From positions 2,865,001 through 2,929,000 of the forward strand of contig BSBM01000321.1 of NCBI GenBank assembly GCA_027924585.1: a stretch of DNA of 64,000 nt. The letters run 5' to 3'. The notes beneath the pieces were generated by a model. The model saw only the letters and a list, made by a program, of their open reading frames with translations, was not told the DNA's origin and made no database searches. This stretch comes from Larix kaempferi. Lineage: Eukaryota; Streptophyta; Pinopsida; Pinales; Pinaceae. Position numbers and translations under genes: made by a program. Shown one piece after another: positions 1 through 11,118 of the stretch (its first letter is position 1; every line of letters begins with the position of its first letter).

Positions 1-164
1 GGGGTTTAAAAAACCCATATTAATTTGCAAAGGCCTTAGTGACAAAGGGGATTTGGAGAATTTTAAAACATGAAGGCATGTAGGTAAAAGTAGTCTAGCA
101 CAAATATATATACCCTCTCACCATAGAGGAATGGTTCTAAACAAGAGAAAATACCACTAGAAAT

Positions 165-973
165 GTGTTGGTGATGTGGAGGGCTATATTATCAACATTT
201 GAATTGATAGGGACTTGGTTAGTATGGAGAGTTGGGAATGGAAGAAGTCTGCAGATAGGATATGATCCTTGGATTGGTAGTACAATTCATAAGCTTCTAG
301 ATCACATTATTGGTTCTATTAGGGATAAAGGTAATATTTTTTATTCCAATTTGGAGATAGAATTAATTCTACTCCACTATCTTAGGTTTGGTTAAGGGCA
401 TGGGATCTAGAATTCGAGGAAGAAGATAGAAATACTCGGAATATATCCATTAAATATTTTCAAGATTGTAATATGGATAGAGTGGATAACTTGGTATGGT
501 ATAGAAATGTTTCAGGAGGGATCTACGCTCCTAATTTAGGTTATATATTCTTGAGAGAGGAAGAAGACCACCCTGAGGTTCCTTGGTGGATCTTGGTTTT
601 GTGGAAGCTAAATTGTCCTTTAAAATTTAAGTTGTTTATGTGGATGGTATTACACAATAAATTTCCTTTTTGGGAGGTGATGATAATAATATTTTGGATA
701 GGTCTAGGAAGGTGTCCCCTCCATAAGGAAAATAATAAATACATTGAGCATATTTTTATTTTGTGTCCATATATAAGGAGAATGTGGGTCCATGCATCAC
801 ATGTTATCGGGATAAACTTCGTTTGGAATGGATTTCAATTTCAAGATGTTTTCCAAATTTGGATAAATAATGATATATTCAAAGAATACAAAGCTTTAGC
901 AGCCTTAATGATATGGGGAACATGGATGGAAAGAAATAGTGCCATATTTGATGACAATCATATTGCTCCATAA
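165..973 (+). pseudogene. LINE ORF2 tail: post-RT linker and zf-RVT domain
   Basis: Two open stretches (165-395, 76 codons; 473-973, 166 codons) read like the end of a plant LINE ORF2 protein. The first has the linker signature WRVGNG followed by DPWI. The second has the tryptophan-rich zf-RVT pattern, including W..L.LWKL, PLKFKLFMW and the zinc-site string EHIFILCP. In such elements this region follows the RT and precedes RNase H and probably helps bind the template. A stop at about 393 and a frame change separate the two pieces, so the copy is dead. The intervening residues still read like family sequence in another frame. Confidence 0.75.
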
Positions 974-1065
974 TTTTATGTCACAAAAATTCTAGCTATC
1001 CTCATGCTCTTCCCACAGTCTGAGGTTATACCAAAGTTTAGAAGGGTGGTGGAAGAAGCAATAAA

Positions 1066-1450
1066 CATAACAGTTAGTTGGGCCTATTTTGATGGATCTT
1101 CGCATGGCGTACCAGCTAGGGGGGTGTAGGAGGAACATTTTATCTGGAATAACAACATTGGCACAAATTTGAAGGAGGTTTGGGTCAGAGTACAAATAAT
1201 TGCACAGAAATGAAGGATATAAAACTAAATATGTTTCTTGCACTATCAAAAGGAATTAGGAAGTGACAGGTCTTTGGAGACTCAATATTAGTAGTGGATG
1301 AGGTTAAAAATGGATCCAAAGAACATCTTCTTGTTATCCATCTATGAAGAACTGGTCCAAATTGTAGGCTTATTCCAGAACATCATTTTCTAGCACATAT
1401 ATAGGGAGAGGAATGTATAGGCAAACCAATTATCAAAGCAAGGGATACAG
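1066..1450 (+). pseudogene. LINE RNase H domain remnant
   Basis: Broken reading frames after the zf-RVT domain keep two RNase H landmarks. The first is WAYFDGSSHG near 1078-1107, with the first catalytic Asp and the FDGS turn. The second is QVFGDSILVVDEV near 1267-1305, with the GDS aspartate. Several stops and frame shifts separate them. RNase H at the C-terminus is a known feature of some plant L1 lineages. The assignment rests on the order of motifs and on the preceding zf-RVT domain. Confidence 0.6.
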
Positions 1451-1824
1451 GTGGAAGCATGCATTTGATTTCAATGGGAACATAACATTGACAACATAAT
1501 GGACCTAGATATTGGACCATATCCTAGATGAGTGATGATGAAGTGTAGAAACAACCTTTGCATGAGGAATATACCAAATGACATAAAATGAGCATCAAGT
1601 TATAAGACATACATAACTTCCATATCATGTGTTAATTATGTTTTTTGAAATCAACATATATTATATCATTTTTATATACTATAGATAGCATGTCTCGTCA
1701 ACAAACCATATAGCAGATGAGGCAGATGTTATAGGTGCCTCATCTATTTTCCTAAGTCATTTGTGTGCTTTGACTATCAAAAAATCTCATATCCATCTAC
1801 CAAATCATTCAATATTGTTTAGGT

Positions 1825-3190
1825 ATGTCAGTTGAGTTCAAACCTAATTATGTGGTCATTAATGGGATGGAAAATAGTGCTACAATTGTTGTTGGTAAAT
1901 TTGATCACCTATCAAGGTTGTACTTCTTCTCAAACATTGTTCCCAAAGTTCCCCATGTTGTCCTTCTCACTCATTCAAATGAAGTGAGAAGACAACTTTT
2001 CATCAATGTTTTTTCCATATTAGATTCTCAACTAACTCTATTTGCAGTAGCTTGGTATTCATAACATGGTAATAGGGTTTTTGGATGTCATATTTTATGA
2101 TGGAATCTATTAGGGTTGCATACTTGGCAAAAATTAGGAGGAAAATTTTTAGAAAGGAAAAGTGTGGAGAGCATATGAAGTGTTAGAGCTAGTTCAAAGA
2201 GATTTGATGGGCCTATTTACTCATCCATCCATAACTAAATCCACTGATATATCTTGAATTTAATTGTTGACTAGTCAAGGCATACTTGGATGTTTTTTTC
2301 TCAAGAAAATGTTAGAGGTCTTTGAGCAGTTTCAGACATTAAAGTCCTTGTAGAGTAGTAGGAAAAGTTCAATAAAATTGTGCATACATACAAGGGAGGG
2401 GAATATGTGAACGACAATTTTGAGTAGTTTTGATCCACTAAAGTCATTCAATTTTATTAGAGATTCCCATATACTTGTCAGCAAAATGGTGTGCCAAAGA
2501 ACAAGAACAAATCATTGAAGGAAATAAAACTTTGAAGTCTAAATTGCATAATTTCATGGTGCAATATAAATTGAACACTTTTAGGTTCTGGTCAAAAGGA
2601 ATCAATTATTCCTATATATCCAAAGCACTGTACCTCATAAAGTGTTCAAGGGAGTCAATTCATCAAAAACCAAGTTCCATCAAGAAATTTAAAGTGTTTG
2701 GTTCTCTAACATGGTTCCACATTCCTAGAGAGAAATGCAAAGCCATGGAATAAAAAATTCAACCTAGAATATGCCTGGGATATCCAGATGATGTGAAGGT
2801 TTAGAATCGTCTCAACCCTTCCACTAATCAACTTTTAATTGGGAGAATTGTTCATTTTGAATAAAGTTTTTAAAGGAATACTCATGATGCCTCTACTTTG
2901 TTGCAAGTCATTTCTTTTCAACAAATATTGATCACAACAGTCTTAAATATATGTTTGGGATGAATGTTGACAATGAGGATGCAATATCCTCTTCCACAAG
3001 TGCTAAAATTAATGATGTGTTTTATTTGTAGATCCAAGAAAGGTTATAAAACATCCCATTAAAACACAAAGGTGAGCACATAAATTGATATAGGTTCTAG
3101 GTGAAGAAGACCAAATGGATAAAAAAACGGGAGGTACTTTAAAGGGTGTAAACAACAATACATTCATAACGAATGTTCAAGATCATGAGC
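1825..3190 (+). pseudogene. Ty1/copia pre-gag and integrase remnant
   Basis: A decayed copia polyprotein segment. The open stretch 1825-2064 (79 codons) resembles the copia pre-integrase region: VGKFDHLSRLY, then LLTHSNE. Downstream, in shifting frames, are an integrase-core start (LELVQRDLMG near 2185-2215), a YKGGEYV string around 2390-2410 where RTDNGGEY is usual, a CQQNGV string near 2478-2495, and the C-terminal signature CLGYPDDVKV near 2770-2800. Order and spacing fit GAG_pre-integrs followed by the integrase core. RT and RNase H were not found downstream, and no LTRs were seen. Homology beyond 2870 is weak. Confidence 0.7.
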
Positions 3191-4700
3191 GCCTAGGGGC
3201 CACTTTTCCAATAATTTTTTTCCAATACTATTGGAATATCCACTAATAAATTTGTGTTGTTGCATAGCTTCTTCTTTGCAGTGGAAAATATGCAATATTT
3301 CCAAATACATGTAAATAATGTGGAAAAAAATGCCAGATTTGGTAACTCTACAAAGTAGCAATTTTAGACATTCCTATCTCTGTTTTATTTTAACCTTTGT
3401 TGGGTAGATGATCATCAAAACGCAAAAAACATATTTGATTCATGGGAACCATGTTCTGTGATTTTGAATCGAAATATTGGTCTCTTCTTTGCCCAGCAAA
3501 TTTGATACAAACTATGAGATTTTGAAACATATGAGCCAATTTTTCCCTTGTTGGTTTTATACCATTCATCGATGTTTTGGATTGGGACTAATAGGCCACT
3601 ATTATGTTTTCATGAATGTATTAGGTCTAATGAGTATGTGTCAACTTTTGGTGGTTGTTGTTGTTCTGTTCTTAAATGCTCATGAAGTCTACGTAGCTGA
3701 GTTTAGTTTTGGTGTATAATCTATTAGCCTATCATAACTAGTTCCATTATGCCTTTATGTCTTGACCTCCCAATGCAACATGCAGATTTGTTTGCCAAAG
3801 ATTGAAGGCCTTAATTAGCTATGCCACTAGCTTATTGTGGATTCTTTATTGCAGCTTTAAAACTAGGATTGCTTCTCGCTAAAATGTTTTGAATTTTGGT
3901 CAAGGTTATGCAGGGATTAGATTTTAAGAAAGACAAATTTAAATGGAGTCAAGCACTCATTGAGAAGGCAACCATTGTAATCATGTATAACAGCAAATAT
4001 TTTTCCTAACTTAATGAGCCAGTTCTCCTAAAGTATTGTCTTGACCAGAATTTGGATGTTTGCTTTCACTCTGTTATTCAAGCATTCAATCTCCTAGCAC
4101 TTTCATAGAGAAAGATTTCTTGTTGTGTCCTGGCACAGACCCTGTACGTCATACCTCATGGGTCTGTCAGGTATAGTCTAACCATGGAAATAGTACATAA
4201 ACGCTAGAGTAAATTTTCTATTAGAAATGGGCACCAAATATGAAACAGACCTTCCATCACAAATGGGCACAATTTCTAATAGGAAAACTTCCTCTTCATT
4301 CATGGGAGATTCCCACCCAGGGATGTTTAATTGATTCAGAAAAAATGTAATAAAATTTTTCATTACCAATGACCTATTGGTATGAGTGTTAAGGTTGATC
4401 TCACTCTATATGCAAAACAAAGTATGAGTTCCCGAATAGGATGCAATGTTTAAAAGATTGTCTTATTCTCGACTGAGCTTGTAATTGTGATATTATTACT
4501 CATGCTTACATTGGTATACAGTCTATTCAAAAGGAAAATTTGACTCTCTCAATAGTACTTCAAAATTAAATAGGTATACCACTGAAACATCAAATGAGTG
4601 CAACACTTTGAACCACATTCCAGTTAGATAGAAACCCCAATGTAGATTGAATTAGAAATTAAACCCTCTTGGAAGATAGAAACACCAATGTAGATTGAAT
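3191..4700. other. Unassigned AT-rich spacer
   Basis: I see no recognisable domain, LTR, repeat array or RNA gene here. Short open stretches (3477-3719 plus; 4178-4369 minus) have no motif I know and no codon pattern that sets them apart. It is probably older decayed transposon sequence, but this is only inference. Confidence 0.4.
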
Positions 4701-5458
4701 TAGGGCTTGGTACTCACAAAATTGGGAGGCATTTCTGGCTCCTCTTATATTTTCTCTACTTGGACTCCCTCTCTCCTTCCTCAATTGCAAACTGCCTCTC
4801 CCATTGTTTGCTCATCAGGTCACTCCCAATGCTTGCTTGTTGGGTCACTCGCTCTCCCTTGCTGCAATTCCAAATCGCCTCTCCCACTATCCACTAGTTG
4901 AAACTACCTCCAAAAAATCCAACTATCGACTGGTACAAACCACCTCTCCCACTATTTGCGCGTCGGGTCACTCCCACTTCTTGCTCATCGGGTCACTCCC
5001 TCTCCCCTGTCGCAATCGCAAAATGCCTCAGGTACAAAGAAGGTTGAGAACAGGTCAATATCTGATCCGATTCGAGAGCAAATCGAGAGCAGGTCGAGAA
5101 CAGGTTGAGAATAGGTCAATCTCTGCTCCAAATCGAGAGAAGATCGAGAGCAGGTCCAAATCGAAAAGTCACACGGTTTGGTTTATGAAATGCATATGGG
5201 TTTTTTTTATTTGTTATATATATATTATATATAATGTTTTTTTTTTGTTTTTTTAATTTGATTTTAATGGTATAGTCTAAATTTTATTGTAATAGATTAA
5301 TATCTTTAACATTTATAAGATTGATAATTACATGGAAGGTATGTTTAAGGCTAGATCAATGATATAAATTTTTTTGAATCCTTAGGGTTTTATGCCCTCA
5401 TATTGTAACATCCATTGATTCTTTTTGGGATGTTAATGAGATGATTAGTTGTGTCTCC

Positions 5459-5460
<2 letters not shown>
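4701..5460 (+). other. Unassigned region with short direct repeats
   Basis: A 150-codon open stretch at 4804-5256 is built largely from internal repeats. GGGTCACTC-containing units recur at 4818-5000, and short near-repeats of the type CGAGAGCAGGTCGAGAACAGG recur at about 5060-5160. The encoded Ser/Arg/Glu-rich text has no domain I recognise. I regard it as non-coding low-complexity sequence. Confidence 0.35.

Positions 5461-5462
<2 letters not shown>

Positions 5463-5491
<29 letters not shown>
5463..5491. repeat. (TA)n microsatellite
   Basis: An uninterrupted alternating TA run of about 29 bases, 55 bp to the left of the giant solo LTR. Confidence 0.9.
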
Positions 5492-5496
<5 letters not shown>

Positions 5497-5739
5497 GAAC
5501 ATTGCAATCTCTTTTTAGGGAAGTTAATTTTTTTGTTATGCAACCTGTTGTTGCTACAACATTCCCCCCTAGATTTTTGAAAAAATATTGGGGACCCTCC
5601 TCTGGTTTTGAAAAAGAGTCTGCCTAAGGATATCTGGACATCATAATCTCTCCTTAGTTATCTTTTTCCCTGAAAAAGGTCTTTACCTGCCTTAATTTTT
5701 GAGTTATGTCTTTTTCTACTAAGTAAAACTCAAGATTTT

Positions 5740-6235
5740 GGGCCGCAATGGCGGAAGCTCTGAGCTAACCTTACCGCAATGGCGGAAGAGTTGGTCCAAA
5801 CTTTCCGAAACTGCGGAATCAAAAGGGATAAGTCAAGCCGCGGTGGAAAACTTATCTTAAAATCTCCGAAAGGGTGAAACCTTTGATCAAGTGGGCCCGC
5901 GGTGGAACAGATTCATCAAGTTTCTCCTCAACGGTGGCAGTTTTCGTCTAACTCTTCCGCAAACATCAGAAATGTACCAATAAGTCATCTTTGCGGGAAG
6001 ACTCATCTATCTTTCTCGAAATAGCGAAGGTCTTCAAGAAACTCCTCCGCACTGGCGGGTAGAGTAGCACATTTTCGGAAGAACTACGATAACACTCCCG
6101 CAAAGGTGGACCAACTCACTTAAGTTTGCCGATGCGTCGCGGCACACTTCTCCTTTGCGGAAACATTCGGACAATTCTCCCGCAATGACAGGAAAAACGT
6201 AGCTTTTCTGTCCGCAGGAGACAGAAGCCTCAACC
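5740..6235 (+). repeat. CpG-rich degenerate repeats at the 5' end of the LTR
   Basis: The motif CCGCAATGGCGG and variants (CGCGGTGGAA, CGCAAACATCAG, CGCACTGGCGGG, CGCAAAGGTGG) recur roughly every 35-60 bp on both strands. The block stands out from AT-rich surroundings. The 3' LTR has the same block at about 24690-25180; the truncated 5' LTR has lost it. The position at the start of U3 suggests a regulatory or methylation-prone block. That role is inferred. Confidence 0.6.
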
Positions 6236-6362
6236 TAGTCTTTCCGATTTTTGGCGGTCATATTTATTGAGAAAAGGTTGATTTGAACCATCTGTACGCT
6301 GCCTTAAATCTTGTTTTAATGGCTTGCAATCACCCTAATAATGGTTCGCACATACTGTTTTT

Positions 6363-6370
6363 AATATATA
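6363..6370 (+). promoter_or_regulatory. TATA-like box upstream of the U3 gene (copy 1)
   Basis: AATATATA sits in TTTTTAATATATAGGGTGTG. It is conserved at 12491-12498 and 25311-25318 in the other two LTR copies, about 740-750 bp upstream of the conserved ATG. It is a candidate core promoter for the U3 gene. Only position and conservation support it. Confidence 0.4.
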
Positions 6371-6512
6371 GGGTGTGAAACCCGTTGGTGTTCCATTGTC
6401 TTTCGTCGCCCCAGAGCTCTCATCCCATTTTCGTTCAAAGTCACGAACACGTTCCAGGCTCGTAGGCTCTGCAACAAACGCCGGCATCTGCATAGCGTTC
6501 ATCGCTTCACAT

Positions 6513-7099
6513 GTTAGTACCTTGGCAGACCTTGTTATAATGTGTTCTTCCCTTTTAAAGGGGCATGATCCGTCACTCTTTTCGTTCTATCCTCGCCATG
6601 GCGGGACTCTCAGAGTAATCACGGCTGTAGCTGACCCATGTGCACCCTGACTAGGCGTTGGAAGCCCTAATTGTGCGCATAAAAAGCTCTAGAACCTCAA
6701 ACATTCACCGCTTAAATGTTAAAAGAACCTGCAGTACAACTTGCCCATCCTTAGGCCAAAGTGATAAGAGTTTTTCTTTGCAACTGTAGAATTTTACGCC
6801 TTTCTGCGCTTTGAAGCCGGTTAATATCATGTCTTTTATAAGAACGTAGAATACCTAGGCCTACTTTATGTGAATTCACTTTCATAGTTCATAGTTACAA
6901 TATCAGTAGCAGAAGTAACCAAATTAAAGTTTTTCACAAGATTATAAAATGGCATGTGAAAGAATTATTTTGAAACAGTGAGACGAGCAGGAATTAGGAT
7001 TTATGGTTTCCATTTGGATAGTATCATTATAAGTAGGATGCTGGTTTGGATTGTTAACGTCGTGTCATATATTCTTATTCATGTCTGATTGTTCAATAG
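6513..7099 (+). other. Predicted 5'-leader intron of the U3 gene (copy 1)
   Basis: The acceptor is TGATTGTTCAATAG|G, 12 bp before the ATG. In copy 3 the acceptor reads GTTGAACAG|G. The best donor is in copy 2, CACAG|GTTAGT at 12641/12642; copy 1 has CACAT|GTTAGT and copy 3 a changed CATAGGGTAGT. No copy keeps both ideal sites, but together they suggest an ancestral intron of about 590 bp in the leader. This is inferred from splice consensus only. Confidence 0.35.
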
Positions 7100-7111
7100 G
7101 ATTTTTGAAAA

Positions 7112-10100
7112 ATGGCTAAAGGTGGCAAGAGAAAATCAAAGGCAGCCGACGAAAGCACAAGAGTAGAAACTACATTCCAGGATACCAAGTGCACCACAGG
7201 CATGCCTCCAGAAGTGAAGTGGGGAGATGTATACCGCATGATAAGAGATCAGGACTTCCCTAAAGCTCTTCTTGAGGAGGAATGTTTATATCAGAACATC
7301 CGAAACTCTTGTATATCAAAGGCAGCCACACGTCCAGAACTCTTCCCATGCTCAGAAGTAATTGGATGGGTTTTGCAGCATGCGAACATCGAGGCAAGAG
7401 TTATAGCATACAACAACAGAAATGCTTTTGCCTCGTTTCACCCCTCCTATATCTCAATGGCCTACATGTTTCCCAAAGCCCAAAAAAGGCTTGATGATGC
7501 ATGGTTGGAAGGGATCCAGATGGATAATCTAGAGATGGCAAGGAAGCTGTTAATTTCAGGCAAGCAAATTAGAAGAAAGGATAGTGAAGAGTACGAGGTT
7601 CAGAATCTGAGGCCCCCTTTCAGACCGATCGCTCTCATGTTAAGCAGAATATTCGGAAGACCCGATGGGATGATGTTCATGCTGCAATGGGTTCCTATCA
7701 TCCACTATGTAGCTTTCAAAGGGACAATCTTCAACTGGGATGATATTCTCTCAGACAGCCTGTCATCAGCTATAATAGTCGCACGAGAAGGATTAGTGGA
7801 GAGGAAGGAAGAATATTATATGGCCTCTTACTTGATAGATTGTATTGTGGTGAAATGTCCCTTTCCCAAGTTGAGATGCATATGGAACTCGGCGGATGGC
7901 TCTGTGTTCATTGCCTATAAAATCTTTTGGTCTCAGAATTACAAAAGGGATTACAAACTCATTTGAGAGGAGTTCATCATGCCACTATATGAATTAATCT
8001 TTAATGAAGAACCCAACTGCCTATCTGAGAACGCCATGGAAGCTCTGGAGAAATATGGTGATTTCTATTTTTCTCCAGAAGGTACCTACATAAGAATGTA
8101 CGGAGGCTCCAAAGCCCCGTATATCCTACCTAGGTACGCTATGGATTATATAGTCCACAAGGATATGGTAAGACAGGTATTCATTGATGGAATTGGTAAT
8201 ACCCTGTATAAGGCCAAGAAAGCTACTTTTCTGCACTTACGCTTCTATGTCGGGGCATACAAGTTCTCAGGAATTGCAACTGTAAAATATTTTGTCGCAG
8301 AGTTGAGAAGTTTTCATTTTGGAGAAAAGATTTTTCACAAGAATGATCGGCAAGGAAAAGCTACAAAACATTGCAAAGAACTCTCCACTCCCTTTGAGTA
8401 TGCTAACTATTATGATCAAGAGGAGGAAGCATATAGGGGGGTTAGAAATATGACTGAGCTACGAATTTTTCAAATGGGAAAAGGAGGGGCCAACTCGAGC
8501 TCTAATGTTGTGGGGAAAATAGATCAGCAGTGAGAAAAGGGTACCGTGGAGACTGCTGAGGGTCTCTCGAAAGAAGAACAAAGGCTCCTGGAACAAGCCA
8601 AGGAAAAAGAGGATAAATGCCAAAAAGAAGAGACTTTGAGAGTCCAAGCAGCTGAAGCTGAGGCAAAGAGGAAGGAAGAAGAAGAGAGGATCAAGTTGTA
8701 AAGAAATGCGAAGCAGGAAGAAGATGACACACTAAGAAGCGAGCAGGAGGAAGAGGCACGAAGAAAAGAAATCCCAAGAGGATGTCGACCTCAAAAGCAC
8801 AGACCTCCAAGAATTAGATTCCCCCATAAGAGATCTCCCCATTGTCCCTTTTACACCCTCAAAAGTCAGTACAGTCTCTAAATGGGAAAAGTTCGCTTAC
8901 AACAAGAAAAGAAAAACCATTGTTAAAGAGACAGGTTCCAGTTTCGAAAGACCTTTTCGGTCAGACATCATCAATACACATGAAACCACGGTCATGCAGA
9001 ACACAGAGGAGGCTGCTAAACTCCTAGCATCCATCTCTGTAGCCACGGTTATAGCGACTGCAGACAATGTCAACATACTAGGAGATAAATTGAGTCTAGA
9101 AAAAGAGAAGGCACGTCAATTAGAGGAAGCTTTAGTCAAAGAGCAGAATTATACCAATTTGATGATCGAGAGGAATGATGCTCTCACATCTCAAAAGGAA
9201 TAATTAAATGAAACTCTCCAACAGCTGGAAGCTGACAGGAGATCTCTGGCAATACAAGTACTTGGGTGTTAGAGGAAGAAAAGGGAGAACTTGAAGGTAA
9301 AAACCTGGAGCTTGAATCAGAAAAGTAAGGAACACATTGAAAAGTTACGAGGCAACGAATTGTTAGAACAGCAATTGGAGCTGGACAACAACAAAATGGG
9401 GGACATTAGCCCCTTCCACGAGCAAGTTTGTGAAATACTAAGAAGTACCTACGGCTTCCAAGAGCTCCTATCAAAGGAAATAAACAAACTAAAAGCAATA
9501 ATGGCCAAGGTCAAGGAAATCAATGTTGAAGCCACTAGGGTCAGGAGGAAGCATGCACGCATCAGTGGAGAAATTAAGAAACACATCGAGTGGAGAGAAG
9601 GAAAATCAGAGTTCCCGGCAACTCTTCTCCTTAAGTATGTTGTTCAATATAGGGCAGATGTGTGCACCTTACATTATTCTAAAGATTGCAGAGTAAAATT
9701 GGCCACTGTAACCCTAGCTACTTATGAGCGATGTAAGAATTTGTATTCTCAAATTCGATCCACACAGGAAATTTGTCAAATGGTCATGCCCCAGAAGATA
9801 GAAGAATTCCCATATAGAGCACAACGTTTATCTGACCTAAATGAAGGACTCAAGGAAGAAATCGAATATATGCAGAAGCAGTACATCTTGACGTCAGAAG
9901 ACCTGCACCAATTTATCAGCCAAGCTACTATTCATAAACACTGCCTAGAAGAAAGTCTCCGGGCCACTATCGTAGAAATGATTGTTCTCGCAGAGGAATG
10001 TGCCAAGCAAGAAGTGTCTCTCAGGTTTATGATTCCCCTGGTTGGAATAAATATTGTAAAGGAATCAAATCAGTAGGGAAATTATATAGCAGAGGTAGAT

Positions 10101-10223
10101 AGGGCACTAGCAGCCAACCAAGCTCCGACCTCAGAGAATGTCCCAGCTGTTGCAGTAGTGTTAGAAGAAACACCGGCAGTCTTAGAAGCGCCCAAGTCAA
10201 CCAAGGAGCCAGCTCAGGGATAG
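7112..10223 (+). pseudogene. LTR-borne coiled-coil protein gene, copy 1 (broken)
   Basis: I do not recognise this protein family. The ancestral frame is about 1030 codons, all inside the U3 part of the LTR. The N-terminus is basic (MAKGGKRKSKAADES, possibly a nuclear signal). A globular-looking part of about 450 residues follows, with markers such as WGDVYRMIRDQDFP, AWLEGIQMDNLEMARKLL and YGDFYFSPEGTYIRM. Next come a Glu/Lys/Arg-rich segment and long heptad-like helices, and an Ala/Pro/Glu-rich tail ending PAQG. In this copy, TGA at 7964 replaces a Cys codon. TGA (8531), TAA (8699) and TAA (9201) also occur, as do deletions near 8766 and 9328 relative to the other copies. The ATG context AAAAATGGC is good for plants. 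The role is unknown; an LTR-borne accessory or structural protein is possible. Confidence 0.65.
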
Positions 10224-10428
10224 CTCACATTCGCCAACATGCCTCTTGGGTTGTTATTTTATGCATATACCTTTGAAATATTAAAATGACTTGTGGTCTT
10301 TAACTCCCGTTCATTTTTGTAAAGTTATTTGGGATATTTCTCTTTTTGTAATATCAGCACTTCAAGACAAATTAGAGGAATATAAATGGTTAGGGTATAG
10401 GTGGCAACTCCTAGCACATCTTGTAAAT

Positions 10429-10440
10429 CTATATATAGCT
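10429..10440 (+). promoter_or_regulatory. Probable LTR promoter TATA box (copy 1)
   Basis: CTATATATAGCT lies about 680 bp before the LTR end and is followed by a purine-rich start region. It is conserved in all three LTR copies (16594-16612; 29370-29380). It is the best candidate for the promoter of genomic retrotransposon RNA, which places the coiled-coil gene in U3. Confidence 0.5.
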
Positions 10441-11118
10441 GATTAGAGGGAGATGTAAAGGACTTTTGGCAGGTGAAAGGATGTTTCTGTCTTGTATATG
10501 AACTATTTCTGCTACATGAATAAGAAAAATCGTTTTGGCCTGTGGAAGCCTGCACAACACTTTGCTTGGGATCGTGTTGGATAATTGCTGAACTATTTCT
10601 GTGTCTTTCATACATTTCCTGTGAGATCTTTCTTGGCTATTGTGAATTAATTCTCTGCTGTGAATGGTTTCATTTCCTTTGCAAAATTTCTGTGTTAAAT
10701 GGGTAGTAGAATGCTTATCTTTATCAAAGCTATCTTGGATAATCTTTATTTCTGTTGTAAATGCTTCTTTCAATTTAACAGCTATCTGTGAAGTTCTTGG
10801 GTGCATTTCCAGTTTATTACTCATTCTTTAAATTTGCTCCTTATAAGGATAGGATAATTTAGATTTAAATTAGATTAGCATAGATTCATTTACCACATGC
10901 ATTTAATTTAGGGCACATGCATATCATATTAAATAGAAAATATATAACCGGTGGATCAGGCCGCAACTGGTAAAATAAACAAATCTTTAAACCTCACACG
11001 GTAGCCGGAACCGTTAACCGGACGGATTCCCCACACCAAACGGTGGGAGATCTAGTTGGGATCGCTTACTGGGGAGAATCCCTTGCTAATTGATGCAGCG
11101 ATATTCAAGGCATCAACA

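Larger units (their letters stand above)
1..1560 (+). mobile_element. LINE (plant L1-type) 3' remnant
   Basis: Decayed 3' part of a non-LTR retrotransposon. In order it shows the linker that follows reverse transcriptase, a zf-RVT-like domain and an RNase H-like stretch, all on the plus strand. The RT core lies outside the window to the left or is lost. Stops and frame changes occur throughout, especially after 975. No poly-A tail or target-site duplication was recognised, so the right edge at about 1560 is approximate. Confidence 0.7.
5546..11118 (+). mobile_element. Solo giant LTR of a Ty3/gypsy family (LTR copy 1)
   Basis: This 5573-bp block starts TGTTGTTGCTACAACA and ends GGCATCAACA. 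It matches, over its whole length, the 3' LTR at 24495-30059 and the 5'-truncated 5' LTR at 12368-17291. It is followed by flanking DNA rather than by a primer-binding site and gag, so it is a solo LTR. The flanks CAACC (5541-5545) and CAGCC (11119-11123) could be a 5-bp target duplication with one change. Order inside: CpG-rich repeats, TATA-like box, predicted leader intron, the long coiled-coil gene remnant, a second TATA box near 10429, then about 680 bp of probable R-U5. At more than 5.5 kb it is very long for a plant LTR. Confidence 0.8.

Noticed and set aside
3164-3719. Possible small host genes (3164-3361 minus, 3477-3719 plus)
   Set aside because: There are no motifs, no splice structure and no codon signal beyond what chance open frames give in AT-rich DNA.
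4804-5256. 150-codon Ser/Arg-rich frame as a nuclear protein
   Set aside because: It is composed of short repeats with a hydrophobic AT-driven tail, with no recognisable domain.
6375-6650. 91-codon plus-strand frame after the TATA-like box (paralog 12513-12800)
   Set aside because: It runs across the predicted leader intron, differs in frame between copies and is broken in copy 3. It is more likely leader and intron sequence.
10429-10824. 131-codon minus-strand frame in the giant LTR, also at 16602-16997 and shorter at 29538-29765
   Set aside because: It lies over the probable promoter and R-U5 of the LTR, lacks a known domain and is broken in the third copy. Conservation of the LTR DNA explains its recurrence.
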